From NCBI GenBank assembly GCA_049999725.1, contig JBNGIS010032835.1, positions 1-31,801 of the forward strand: a stretch of DNA of 31,801 nt, in the 5' to 3' direction. The notes under the pieces were generated by a model that saw nothing but the letters and a program-made list of their open reading frames with translations, was not told the origin of the DNA and did no database searches. Position 1 is the first letter of the stretch. Every line of letters begins with the position of its first letter. Shown here piece by piece: positions 1 through 9,591 of this stretch. Source of the stretch: Haplomitrium mnioides (Eukaryota > Marchantiophyta > Haplomitriopsida > Calobryales). The position numbers and the translations under genes are program-made.

Positions 1-364
1 ATGTGAAGAATATGGAAACATAAGATGTACAAGTATGTGCAATGAATTATCAAGCTTTTTTTCTCCTTCTGTTCTCTCTGTTGAATGTCTCAATCTTATA
101 ATCATATTAATTTACAACAAAGGTAATAAGAATCTGAAGAATATGGAAACATAAGATGTACAAGTATGTGCAATGTACAAAGGTAATAAGAATGTAAAAA
201 ATAGGGAAACATAACATGTACAAGTATGTGCAATGAATCATCAAGCTCTTCTTTCGCGTCTCTTGTCTCTCTTTAATGTCTCAATCTTATAATAACAATA
301 ATGTACAACAAAGGTATTAAGAATGTGAAGAATATGGAAACATAAGATGTACAAGTATGTGCAA

Positions 365-374
365 NNNNNNNNNN
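365..374. other. assembly gap (10 N)
   Basis: Ten consecutive N inside the 131-bp array. The identical length of all three gaps in the window suggests a placeholder for a gap of unknown size. Confidence 0.97.
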
Positions 375-1250
375 ACACAGGTAATAAGAATGTGAAGAAT
401 AGGGAAACACAACATGTACAAGTATGTGCAATGAATTATCAAGCTCTTCTTCCCCTTCTCTTCTCTCCCTTTAATGTCTCAATCTTATAATCATAAAAAT
501 GTACAACAAAGGTAATAAGAATGTGAAGAACAGGGCAACATAAGATGTACAAGTATGTGCAATGAATCATCAAGCTCTTCTTTTCCTTCTCTTCTTTGTC
601 TTGAATGTCTCAATCTCATAATCATAATAACGTACACAAGTAATAAGAATGTGGAGAATAGGGAAACACAACATGTACAAGTATGTGCAATGAATCATCA
701 AGCTCTTCTTCCCCTTCTCTTCTCTCTCTTTAATGTCTCAATCTTATAATCATAAAAATGTACAACAAAGGTATTAAGAATGTGAAGAACAGGGAAACAT
801 AAGATGTACAAGTATGTGCAATGAATCATCAAGCTCTTCTTTTCCTTCTTTTCTCTCTCTTGAATGTCTCAAGCTCATTATCGTAATTATGTACAAAGGT
901 AATAAGATTGTGAAGAATAGGGAAACATAACATGTACAATTATGTGCAATAAATCATCGAGCTCTTCTTCTTCTTCACTTCTCTCTCTTGAAAGTCTCAA
1001 TTTTATAATCATAATAATGTACACCAAAGATATTAAGAATGTGAAGAATTTTAAAACATAAGATTAACAAGAATGTGCAATGAATCATCAAGCTCTTCTT
1101 CTGCTTCTCTTCTCTTTATTGAATGTCTCAATCTCATAATCATAACAATCTACAAGTGTAATAAGAATCTGAAGAACATGGAAGCATAAAATGTACAAGT
1201 ATCTGCAATGAATCATCAAGATTTTCTTCTCCTTCTCTTCTCTCTCTTGA

Positions 1251-1260
1251 NNNNNNNNNN
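1251..1260. other. assembly gap (10 N)
   Basis: Ten N inside the satellite array. The repeat phase is not preserved across it, so sequence is missing or the array is collapsed here. Confidence 0.97.
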
Positions 1261-2606
1261 AACTATGTACAATTAAATATCAAGCTCTTCTTCTCCTTCT
1301 CTTCTCTCTCTTGAATGTGTCAATCTTATAATCTTAATAATGTACACCAAAGGTAATCAGAATGTGAAGAATATGGAAACATCAGATGTAATGAATCATA
1401 GGGCTTTTCTTCTCCTTCTCCTCTCTGTTTTAAATGTCTCAATCTCATAATCATAATAATGTACAAAGGTAATGAGAATGTGAAGAATATAGAAACATAA
1501 GACGTACAAGTATGTGCAATGAATTATCAAGCTCTTCTTCTCCTTCTCTTCTCTCTCTTGAATGTCTCAATCTTATAACCATAATATTGTACAACAAAGG
1601 TGATAAGAATGTGAAGAATATGGAAACATAAGATGTACAAGTATGTGCAATGTACAAAGGTAATAAGAATGTAAAGAAAAGGGAAACATAACATGTACAA
1701 GTATGTGCAATGAATCATCAAGCTCTTCTTCCGCGTCTCTTCTCTCTCTCTCTCTTTAATGTCTCAATCTTTTAATCATAATACTGTACATAAAGATAAT
1801 AAGAATGTGAAGAATATGGAAACATAAGATGTACAAGTATGTGCAATGAATCATCAAGCTCTTCTTCTCCTTCTCTTCTTTCTCTTGAATGTCCCAATCT
1901 TATAATCATAATAATGTACAACAAAGAAAATAAGAATGTGAAGAATATGGAAACAGAAGATGTACAAGTATGTGCAATGAATGATCAAGCTCTTCTTCTC
2001 CTTCCATTATCTTTGTTGAATGTGTGAATCTTATAATCATAATAACTTACAACAAAGGTAATACGAATGTGAGGAATATGAAAACATAACATGTACAAGT
2101 ATGTGCAATAAGTTATAAAGCTCTTTTTCTCCTTCTCTTCTCTCTCTTGAATGTGACAATCTTATAATCTTTATAATTTACACCAAAGGTAATAAAAATG
2201 TGAAGAATATGGAAAGAAAGGGTGTACAAGTATGTGCAATGAATCATAGGGCTCTTCTTCTCCTTCTCCTCTCTAACTTGAATGTCTCAATCTCATAATA
2301 ATAATAATGTACAAAGGTAATAAGAATGTGAGGAATTTGGAAACATAAGATGTACAAGTATGTGCAATGAATCATCAAGCTCTTCTTCTCCTTCTCTTGT
2401 CTCTCTTGAATGTCTCAATCTCACAATCATAATTATGTACACCAAAGGTAGTAAGAATGTGAAGAATATGGAAACATAAGATGTACAAGTATGTGCAATG
2501 AATCATCAAGCTCTTCTTCTCCTTCTCTTGTGTGTCTTGAATGTCTCAATCTAATAATCATAATAATGTACAACAAAGGTAATAAGAATGTGAAGAATAT
2601 GGAAAC

Positions 2607-2616
2607 NNNNNNNNNN
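2607..2616. other. assembly gap (10 N)
   Basis: Third ten-N run inside the satellite array. An open frame on the minus strand that spans it is not meaningful. Confidence 0.97.
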
Positions 2617-2740
2617 TAATCATAATAATATACAACAATGGTAATAAGAATGTGATGAATATGAAAACATAAGATGTACATACTATAAGATGTACAAGTA
2701 TGTGCAATGAATCATCAAGCTATCTCATAATCATGTAATA

Positions 2741-3167
2741 TCAGCTCTAACCCTAATCTTAATGATAGAGTTTAATGATAATCATAGATTAAAGACTAAT
2801 TTTATATTAGTGTAATCATCTTGCTAAATGTATTTTAATAATTCTAAATTTTGAACTTTAAAATTCTAAATTTATATTATGAAATGTTTTGTAGCCAGTT
2901 TGATCTGAATGCTATGAACAGACGAATGAGGCAAGTGACTAACAGAATTTTGAAATCTCATCTTGAACAATCTTGAAACAAAAATTCAAGTATCAAAATT
3001 CCTTTTGAGGTTCTGAATTGGTGAAGGGCTCAGAGTTCCTTCGGTTCTACAAATCTGTGGACTTCCACTTCTGCTTTTGTACATGCAACAATCCCCATGT
3101 CTGAATTGGTCCCTCCCCCACCGCTTCTGCTTTTCTTCATGTTTATCACCCGAAACCGGGATCGCAC
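2741..3167. other. unassigned spacer between satellite and pseudogene
   Basis: AT-rich unique sequence that forms the 3' flank of the minus-strand vWA pseudogene. I see no repeat, RNA gene or coding signature. A CTAACCCTAA string near 2747 is too short to be telomeric. Confidence 0.6.
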
Positions 3168-4346
3168 TTACATGAATACTGACACTGGTGGTCGAAGGCT
3201 TTCCGCCAAACCTTCAAACGTTCGTGAGAGCTGCACTTCGTCCAAGCTGTTGTCTAATTTTCCTCCTCCATTCCGCGCCATATGCTCCAGAACTGCTTTG
3301 CTACTGTCCCTACCAAAGAAAATCGTATGAAATACTAATCTTAAATCCAAACCTCTCATCTTCGCCACGATCTCGTTGGGATTACTTCCACCATTATTTT
3401 CCCCATCGCTTAAGAATATTATGACGGATGCTTTACTTCTTAAGCTGGGATTTTTATCAACTGTCAGTAGTAGACTTTGAGCTTCAACCAATCCTGCTAA
3501 ATAGTTTGTGGATCCTTCTGGTTTGTATCGGAGAAGCTCATCCACAATCAATTCCTTCATATCCCGGAGATGAATGGCAGTGAGGACGCAGTGATTGAAT
3601 AGAATCACTGAGAGCAAGTCTCCCTGAACAGATGCCATACGTATGCGGATGAACCGGAGGACTGATTCGTACACACACCCCAGTCTTTTACGGAAATTAC
3701 CATCGAATCTCGCCAGTGTTGGTTTAATGTCACCGCCCGCCATGGACGAAGACCTATCAATGACTATAACTATGCTGCTTGGCACATTCTTCGAGTGCTC
3801 ACAACTGAAATGACCAGTGATATATCCCGATCCAAATCTCACAAGGTCATTTCGAGGAATCCACATATACCACAGCTTCTCTGTGCAGTACAGTTTTTCG
3901 GATGCAACAGCCGAGCCTCCGGGATCGACATGCTCAGTAGAGACGCACTGTTGATCGCAAAGCTCGAAAAGCTTTTGATCATATGTGTCGCAAGGATCAG
4001 AGAAACACATCAACTTCCAGTATTCAGAATGAGTGACTTCGTTCTTTGGAACATCAAAAGCGGGACCATACTGTCTCGTCTCATGCCTTGCCCCATCAAG
4101 GAGATTTTTCAGGCACTCTCCACCATTCTCTCTTGACGAACACTTCACCAAATGGATATGGCCTCTGCCTCTCGCTTTGCAATGCATGTTGCACGTCTCA
4201 GCCAATCCAGATTCCCCCCACGCATACTTCCTGTTCCAGATTTCAATCGTTTCCGAATCTCCAACGAAAGTTTGCTGCCTCATGTTTCCATGAGTAGTGT
4301 TATAAGGCCCACGATGATAAATCGGAAGGTGGCAGAACCATTGCAT
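3168..4346 (-). CDS. 392-codon frame with vWA domain (part of pseudogene)
   Basis: This is the longest open frame in the window. Residues about 1-70 end the Cys/His-rich region (CHLP, THGNM, NMHCKARGRGH). Residues about 75-180 hold more Cys pairs and GHFSCEH. Residues about 190-390 form a vWA domain with a complete metal-ion-dependent adhesion site: DRSSS at 197-201 (DxSxS), Thr280 in EGSTNY and Asp314 in LSDGEN. The ATG at 4346 is probably not a real start, because homologous Cys-rich sequence continues upstream in another frame. vWA domains with an intact MIDAS usually bind protein ligands through a divalent cation. The surviving MIDAS means decay is recent or the domain was under selection until recently. 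I see no signal peptide or membrane segment. Whether it is expressed cannot be told. Confidence 0.55.
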   Translation of the reverse strand: MQWFCHLPIYHRGPYNTTHGNMRQQTFVGDSETIEIWNRKYAWGESGLAETCNMHCKARGRGHIHLVKCSSRENGGECLKNLLDGARHETRQYGPAFDVPKNEVTHSEYWKLMCFSDPCDTYDQKLFELCDQQCVSTEHVDPGGSAVASEKLYCTEKLWYMWIPRNDLVRFGSGYITGHFSCEHSKNVPSSIVIVIDRSSSMAGGDIKPTLARFDGNFRKRLGCVYESVLRFIRIRMASVQGDLLSVILFNHCVLTAIHLRDMKELIVDELLRYKPEGSTNYLAGLVEAQSLLLTVDKNPSLRSKASVIIFLSDGENNGGSNPNEIVAKMRGLDLRLVFHTIFFGRDSSKAVLEHMARNGGGKLDNSLDEVQLSRTFEGLAESLRPPVSVFM

Positions 4347-4485
4347 CTAGTCTCACAATAGTGCACTGCCTTTTCAGGTAAACTGTGCGAGTGGTCCCCA
4401 TCATGTATGCAGGAATCTTTTTCCAGCATTTCCTGCGCACTCCATTCTGTTCCAATACATGCTCATCATATTCGAAAGACGAACG

Positions 4486-5220
4486 TTATCCATTGAAAGT
4501 TGCCGTTTTTTTAATAAGCTCTGTCACTACCTCACAAATACCCTGTCTTTCGCAGTCCTCGACACAAAGATTTCCACAAAATTGATGCACGGATCCCGGC
4601 TCGAACTGATGAAAGTGATTCTGCGTACAACACATTTGAGAACAGTTTGGCATAGAGCACTTCACGGTACACATTTTATCGTTGCAGAAATGTCGGTAGT
4701 GGACATATTCCAGAGGAGAAATACATGTTCCCTTGCACCCAGGCAGGGAACACACACTAATACAGAAGTGCTGACGAGGGTTGCATTTGTGCTCTTCCGT
4801 ATGCCCCGACGTCAAACAGCATTTGTCATTGCAGGAGGAGAAATCCTTAAAAGCGCACGGCTACCCACAAGTGTGATTGTAGAGTTTGCAGTCATGATCG
4901 TCCTCGTGGCCTGCGACATCGTCACACCTCATATCATCCTTCCTAGAGCAGTACGTAAAGCTTTCAAGACATTTATGATCCTCCTTGCAAGAATGATCGA
5001 ATAAGTGGCCCTTCTCCTTCATGCACCAGAAAAAGCAGTAGCGGCATTTGGAACTACACATAGAGAGATTTTGTTTCCTTTCTGCCAACGTTGCTGCAGC
5101 TTCCAGGAACAACTTCTGAATTTCTCCCTCGTTCTGAAATTCAGCAGTGTCTGCACGAAGCCATTTCTCAATTCTCTCCTTCCGTCTGTCTATAGGCCAC
5201 AGCTCGTAGATATTCTTCAA
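4486..5220 (-). pseudogene. Cys/His-rich segment of the vWA pseudogene
   Basis: One minus-strand frame interrupted by a single TAG at 4861-4863. Upstream of the stop lie MCSSKCRYC, FFWCMKEKGH, FDHSC and GHEDDHDC; downstream lie NDKCC, EEHKC, SVCSLPGCKGTC, HYRHFC, CSMPNCSQMCC and NLCVEDC. The regular Cx2-4C and HxxxHxC spacing suggests repeated zinc-binding units. The sequence flows across the TAG without loss of pattern, so it is a nonsense change in one continuous coding region, not the end of a gene. TTG codons at 5220 and 4815 could be mistaken for starts but are internal. The frame ends at 4486 and coding continues in another frame. Confidence 0.7.
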
Positions 5221-5425
5221 ATACTTGGCGCCATATATCGTCCTGCAAGCCCTTCAGTGCGAGAGTTTGTTGAAAACAGGTTACAAGCTGCTCCAAAATA
5301 ACCCCTACATCGAACTCATCCCAATGGGAGACAAGCAAAAAATTCCTTATTAGGGTGGGGAACTTTCGTTCCTCTATTTGGATTGGGCTATCCAGGATCT
5401 CTAAGTCTGTCTCAAACTTACATAG

Positions 5426-5483
5426 GCTCATGTTTCTCAGTTGAAAAGTAGGCAACCTCTACATATAAGAGGCTCATGTTTCT
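5426..5483. repeat. short tandem duplication at the pseudogene/gypsy junction
   Basis: AGGCTCATGTTTCTC occurs twice about 43 bp apart (about 5425 and 5469), each followed by a TTGAAAAG/TTTCAAAA stretch and ACCTCTA. It lies exactly where vWA-gene similarity stops and gypsy gag similarity starts, so it is probably a scar of the joining event. Confidence 0.6.
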
Positions 5484-5973
5484 CCTTTCAAAAACCTCTA
5501 AGTTATTTTAATTCTCAATCTCTTACCACCTTTGGAACATTCATAATCTTAAATCTGAAATTTACCACTTCTTTAAACTCTTAAAAAGAAACAATTGGAA
5601 CAACAATCCACGGTAAGTTTGCTCAATTTGCTCAATTTGATATCTCTATCAAGATTTTACCACTACTTCCAATTGAATTGCAGCAAATAGAATTCTTCGC
5701 CCATTCTCTCTAATGTTTGTAACCTCAAAGTATTGCTCTCAATCGAACAAGAAATTCTACGATGCGTCACAAAACTGACTTCCCATCATATGCTTTTGGT
5801 TTGAAAAACTACAAATGACTTTCTTCTTCTTGAAAATATAACCTCTTTCCCATTTGCATTTGAGCTTCTAAAGCGCAAGAAAAATGTTCATTTTGTTGTT
5901 GCATCGCTTGAATTCTTATTTCTTGATTCTCTATTGCACCTAAAATAACCGTGACTTTAATACTATTGTGAAA
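5484..5973 (-). pseudogene. gag fragment of E1
   Basis: Similar to the gag of E2 (20700-21170) on the same strand: a coiled-coil-like start (AIENQEIRIQAMQQQNEH), then the conserved region around KILIEISN and FRFKIMNVPK in shifting frames. It is cut at about 5484. A 98-codon open frame from 6105 runs through the end of the LTR and the PBS into gag; its hydrophobic first half is LTR sequence and not a membrane protein. Confidence 0.65.
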
Positions 5974-5987
5974 TAACTCAAAGACCA
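5974..5987 (-). other. primer-binding site of E1 (decayed)
   Basis: On the minus strand TGGTCTTTGAGTTA lies directly after the LTR. It is a degraded form of the plant initiator-tRNA-Met complement TGGTATCAGAGC. The call rests on matching positions in E2 (TGGTATTTGAGTTC) and E3 (TGGTTCTTGAGTTC). Confidence 0.55.
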
Positions 5988-6423
5988 ACTTCATGATGAG
6001 TAACAACTCCAAGATAACTTTAATACAATTATGCAACTCAAGGCTAAAAAACAAGCAAAATCCAAGAATGCAAGCCAAAACCAAGCAACCAAATAGCCAA
6101 ACCAAATTGAGAGAAACTCCAAAATGAGAAGTGGGATTATGAAGACTTTCTATTTATACAAGAGAAGAAGTTGTCACCACTCTTTTTTCACTTTCAAGTG
6201 ACTTCCAATTTCAACTTTAAAATCACCTAGAAGTTTGTTTTAATTTCAACCCTAGAATTCATCTCTTGGAAGTCACTCATAATTTCAACTCTAAAAGCTC
6301 TAAAAGTAACTTTGAAGACAAGTAAGTTTATCTCAATTCAACCCTAAAAGTGACTCTCTACCACTTCCTTTAATACTCTTTATTTTCTTCTATATAGCAC
6401 AACATTGTATTTGTACTATTATA
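5988..6423 (-). repeat. LTR of E1, about 435 bp
   Basis: Bounded by the polypurine tract upstream (AGAAGGAGGGG then ATTA) and the PBS downstream. The terminus ATAATAGTACAA matches TGCAATAGTACAAGC in E2, TGCAACAATACAAGC in E3 and TGTAATAGTACAAGC in E4, with TG changed to TA here. Internal similarity to the E2 and E3 LTRs is clear around TCACTTTTAGGGTTGA and the TATA box. Confidence 0.75.
6149..6158 (-). promoter_or_regulatory. TATA box in E1 LTR
   Basis: TATAAATAGA on the minus strand. The same position in the E2 LTR reads TATAAATAG and in E3 TTATAAATATA. This is the expected Pol II core promoter of the LTR. Confidence 0.6.
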
Positions 6424-6427
6424 TAAT

Positions 6428-6438
6428 CCCCTCCTTCT
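6428..6438 (-). other. polypurine tract of E1
   Basis: AGAAGGAGGGG on the minus strand overlaps the integrase stop codon (TAG, 6437-6439) and sits 4-5 nt before the LTR terminus, as expected for the plus-strand primer. E3 has AGAAGGCAAAG in the same place. Confidence 0.6.
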
Positions 6439-7680
6439 AATTGATGTCGTCCGCGTCATTGCCGCAACTTTCACATAATTAAATAGCCTCTTGAATATTC
6501 TCAAGGTTTGAATAAGGTTCTCAAATAACATTGTGAAGTGAATAGTCTTTCCACAAAACCATGCATTGATCTTGTAGATGTCGCTCTCATTTGATAACTG
6601 TTTTTGCCAAAAATATGAACTACTTCAAATTCTTTACGATCATTAAGAACAATAGTTGCAGGAGGAAGTTAAACATGATTTGGAAAAGAAGATGGACTAG
6701 AAATAAAAGACTTAAGCTTAGAAATATACAACATATGATGAATCTTCATATGAAGAGGAAGATCAAGTTTATAAACAATGAGAGAAATAATTTGTAAGTA
6801 GAAAACATAACTTGATCATTTTAAATATAAGAAGAATGACAATGACGGCTATCAACATATTGTTTTTGGTAATTTTGAGCAATAGGAAGATGGTTGAGAG
6901 CATCTTACAAAGAAGAAGATAAACGAGATAAAATGGTAGAAATACTTGAAATATTGGAAGAATAAGGAGAAGGAAAACCAATTGGAACAAGAGGTTGTTG
7001 ACTTGAATTAAAATAGAAAGAAGAAAACCTAGTAGTTGCTTATTTGGAGTTGTTGTAGGCAAACTCCACAGTCAGTAAGAAAATTTCCCAATCAATATGA
7101 TTAACATTGATGAATGTGCAATGCATATCCTCCATAGTGCAATTAGCGTTCTCTACTTGCCTATATGTTTGAAGATAATACCCAAAAGATATAAAGAGTT
7201 TGGTTTCTAAGAGTTTGAATAACTCTTGCCAAAACTTTCCAATGAAACGCAAATCCATATCAAATAAACCTTGAGCATTCCATGATGACAAAAGACAATA
7301 TCAAAGTAAATTTTTTGCCAATTATAGAGCATCTATTGTATCTACTATTGGCGCTAAATGAATATGCTTGTTGAGCTTGTCCACAAGTAGCACAATGGCA
7401 GTAAACCTACTAGGCCTAGTTGGAAGTAAAGTGATAAGATCCAACTTGAATTTTTCTCAATGACTAGTAAGAGTTGGTAGTGGCTAAAGAAGTCATGTTG
7501 ATTTTTTATTGGAAGCTTTGTTTTGCTGACAACTTTCATACGAACAAACAAAACCACATTATCTCAAGCTAAGCTACACTAGCCACAAGTTTATTGAAGT
7601 AACTACGTAGTTTTATCTACTCCAAGATGCCTTGAGATTGGAATTTCATGCGCTTCTTGTAAACAAATCATTCAAAACGT
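6437..7680 (-). pseudogene. integrase with C-terminal chromodomain, E1 (broken)
   Basis: Minus strand. The zinc-binding N-terminal part is seen near 7670-7590 (AHEIPISRHLGVDKTT). The catalytic core spans about 7440-7090: TAIVLLVDKLNKHIHLAP, then DMDLRFIGKFWQELF with the second catalytic Asp region, then VENANCTMEDM around the Glu, and WEIFLLTVEFAYNNSK. The C-terminal part follows (7062-6600), and a decayed chromodomain (about 6570-6450) retains LWKDYSLHNV, NLENIQEAI and the stop. At least four stops and several frameshifts break it. In chromoviruses the chromodomain directs insertion towards particular histone marks; this copy cannot do so. Confidence 0.75.
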
Positions 7681-7893
7681 CTCATCTTGTGGAACATATA
7701 TTTGATAGTCTTCATAGAGAACACTATCAAGAATTGAAAAAAAATGACACTCAATATCTTTAATAGCCAACTGTCTCCAAATAAGACTAAAACAAAGCAT
7801 CTTGTTGTAGTTTTTGGCAATAGCTTCCACTAGTTTCCTCATCTAGATGTGATATGCTAATGTCAACCACCTCTATTGAATTCACTCGATGAT

Positions 7894-8335
7894 CTAGCCT
7901 TCATGACAGTGCATCACAAATGGTGTGGAACTTTCTAAACTTATACTATAGTTTGATATCAAAGAGTTGCAATTAATCTTCCCATCAATAATAGCAACTT
8001 GTCGTATCTTCCAAATAAATTGTTTGTATGATTTGTGTGTATAAGTACAAAATTTTGTCAAAAGATAGTTTCTCCATACTTTGGTAGCACAAACCATTGC
8101 CAATCGCTCTATACTCAAAATTCTTGCTACAAAACTGTTCCAACAAAAAAATTAGAAGCCTCAAAATCAACTTTGCAGCATGTCTTTGGATCATATAGCT
8201 AGAGAATAAAATGAGAAGAGACTATATATTTGAGTTGTTGAAATACCGCTTTCTTGTTGACGGTCTATTGAAACTTGACCTCCTTGCCTAGCAAATGTGC
8301 AAGTGGTGCAGCAATATTGGTCTGGTTTTTGGGTT
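7894..8335 (-). pseudogene. RT tail and RNase H of E1 (broken)
   Basis: Minus strand. LAHLLGKEVKFQ and VFQQLKYIVSS match the tether between RT and RNase H of gypsy elements. YDPKT, KVDFEASNFFVG and LSIERLAMVCATKVWRNYLL follow, matching the RNase H fold, where the first catalytic Asp of the usual TDAS is seen as DFEAS. The end reads VMHCHEG in place of the usual VADALSR. The frames shift near 8110. RT proper is missing because the element is cut at about 8335. Confidence 0.65.
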
Positions 8336-9591
8336 GCTATGCCAATAAAACCCCAAGCAACCCCATTCTAGAGTTGAATTAATCAAATTTCAGGATTCTT
8401 TTTGGTGGGAGGGATCAATTCTATGCTAAATTTGTCTTTTATGCCCTCTTCTTCAGACTTGGTTTGCATCTGTTTAGTGCAAGCTAAATGTCTACCCACT
8501 TTACTGCAATTTTCAGCCTGGAGTCTCTAGGATTTTGAGAGCTCAAAAAATTCCAATGCTCATCACACTCTACTCTATGCCTACACATTCAACTAGAACT
8601 CACAAGGCTACTGCTAATGCTACTCCTAATTCAGCAAGAAATGTGAAGAGCATGATATTGCAGCTCTCGCCAATCTATCGTGTTTCATGCCCACCCAGCA
8701 GATCTGTTTCACCAACACTTGGTTTGTCTTTCTGAGTCACATTGCTTGCATTCCCCCATTCATGCACCCAATAGTTAGATAGCTTGCACCTTCATTGTCC
8801 AAGGGTTGTGATTTCTAACTTCCTAGCTAGGGAAATGAGGCTCTTCGCCACTAATTGCCCAACTCCACCCTTGTTGCCTCTCTTGTCACGCACTCCCCTT
8901 CAAAGAGACGGCAGCCTCACAAAATTGCTTGTAATGATTAGGGAGCCAATCTTCTGAGTCACTTCTAGCCTTGCACCACTCTGGTAATGATGTGCTACTA
9001 CTGAGCTAACCCTCTATGGCAAGCAAAAGGGATCTTTCTACTACTTTGGTGCAATCACAATTACAGTTCCAGTTTTCTCAACTTTCTTGACCATAAAACA
9101 ACCTACCAACACTAGGTCTGGTTCATGCGAGCTATGGTTGGAGTGTGTAGGCAAAGCGCAGTTGCCTGCTGCCTTTTCACTAAGTCGGATGTGATATTTG
9201 TTGTGATTTAGTTCTCAATGTTGCTTGGTCTCATTCTTGTTTTGGTTGTTTTTTTTTTAAGGTAAAGAGAGAGTCTACTTCGCTCTTACTTGTCCAGTAG
9301 TCATTTTCCACTTTTTTCTTTTCTTTGCTCTCCTTTTTTGCTTATGCTTTCCTTTTGTGTAGGTGTTTGCTTCTGATCAAGATTAGGCTCGACCTTGCAA
9401 TCTTTGGTGACTTTTTGGTGTTCTAGGAGCAACTTCTTCATCTAGGCTCCTTTTCATGGTGGTCGGTTGTTTTGACTGTTGCTCTATTGTGGCCCGAATG
9501 TGCCTTCTAGCTTTTTCCATTCCTTGTAGGTTGCTTCCTTTGGTGCAGACTATGGTTGTACTTTCAGCCCATTTGTGGTGCTCAACCTTCC
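8336..9591. other. unclassified repeat-like sequence without a gene
   Basis: Between the E1 break and the left LTR of E5. No protein domain could be recognised on either strand; short open frames are scattered. A stretch near 8340-8380, read on the minus strand, resembles about 40 bp near 15690-15730 inside the right LTR of E5 (both hold GGGGT, TGCTTGGGGTT), so part of this region may be an inverted fragment of a related element. A T-rich run lies at 9249-9259. Confidence 0.4.

Larger units (their letters stand above)
1..2740. repeat. 131-bp satellite array, about 20 copies
   Basis: A unit of about 131 bp is repeated head to tail; for example the GTGCAATGAATCATC landmark recurs near 685, 816, 2361 and 2492. 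Each full unit holds a CATAAGATGTACAAGTATG segment, a pyrimidine-only tract of about 25-30 nt (CTTCTTCTCCTTCTC type), TGTCTCAATCTTATAATCAT and an AAGGTAATAAGAATGTGAAG segment. Some units are short: near 168-190 and 1645-1665 the pyrimidine tract and middle are missing, joined at an AATGTACA microhomology. Short open frames here arise from the repeat and are not genes. The array ends near 2740 where unique sequence begins. Three fixed-length N runs interrupt it, so the true copy number is unknown. Confidence 0.95.
3168..5470 (-). pseudogene. decayed Cys/His-rich, vWA-domain protein gene
   Basis: Read on the minus strand, consecutive frames give one protein: an N-terminal part (5455 to about 5220, with DEFDVGVILEQL and then YELWP), a long Cys/His-rich middle (about 5100 to 4350), and a C-terminal vWA domain. 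The frame changes near 5215, an in-frame TAG lies at 4861-4863, the frame changes again between about 4490 and 4440 (with KDSC, HDGDHSH and HYCETRC in the new frame), and again near 4350 into the vWA frame. No splice-like introns explain these shifts, so it looks like a pseudogene, perhaps a processed or duplicated copy. The 5' end is lost at about 5470-5484, where gypsy gag sequence begins. Large proteins pairing Cys/His repeats with a vWA domain occur in several eukaryote groups; their function is not established here. Sequencing error as the cause of some shifts cannot be excluded. Confidence 0.8.
5484..8335 (-). mobile_element. Ty3/gypsy chromovirus remnant E1
   Basis: Minus-strand order: RT tail and RNase H (8335-7894), integrase (about 7680-6770), chromodomain and stop (6600-6437), polypurine tract (6438-6428), LTR (6423 to about 5988), PBS (5987-5974), then gag to about 5484. 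A single element would not have PBS and gag directly after its 3' LTR, so this is a piece of a tandem pair sharing one LTR, or of a permuted copy. It is truncated at both ends: within RT at about 8335 and within gag where it meets the vWA pseudogene. All frames carry stops and shifts. Its family relatives in the window are E2 (19046-21585), E3 (23408-24480) and E4 (17280-19045). Confidence 0.8.

Noticed and set aside
2745-2760. CTAACCCTAA string as a telomere-like repeat
   Set aside because: A single partial copy; chance occurrence in AT-rich DNA is likely.
3795-4361. Several plus-strand open frames over the vWA region
   Set aside because: They are antisense shadows of the minus-strand Cys/His-rich and vWA coding sequence, which shows real domain motifs.
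5809-6105. Possible small membrane protein (hydrophobic 98-codon frame); likewise 20885-21283
   Set aside because: The hydrophobic half lies in the LTR and PBS of E1/E2; only the second half is gag.
8340-8460. Inverted fragment of the E5 right LTR (15560-15900)
   Set aside because: About 40 bp looks similar (TGCTTGGGGTT region), but other shared words are in a different order, so I do not claim a homologous segment without alignment.
8990-9080. Possible tRNA-like segment (GGTTAGCTCAGTAG on the minus strand)
   Set aside because: A D-arm-like string is present, but no matching T-arm or acceptor stem was found at the right distance.
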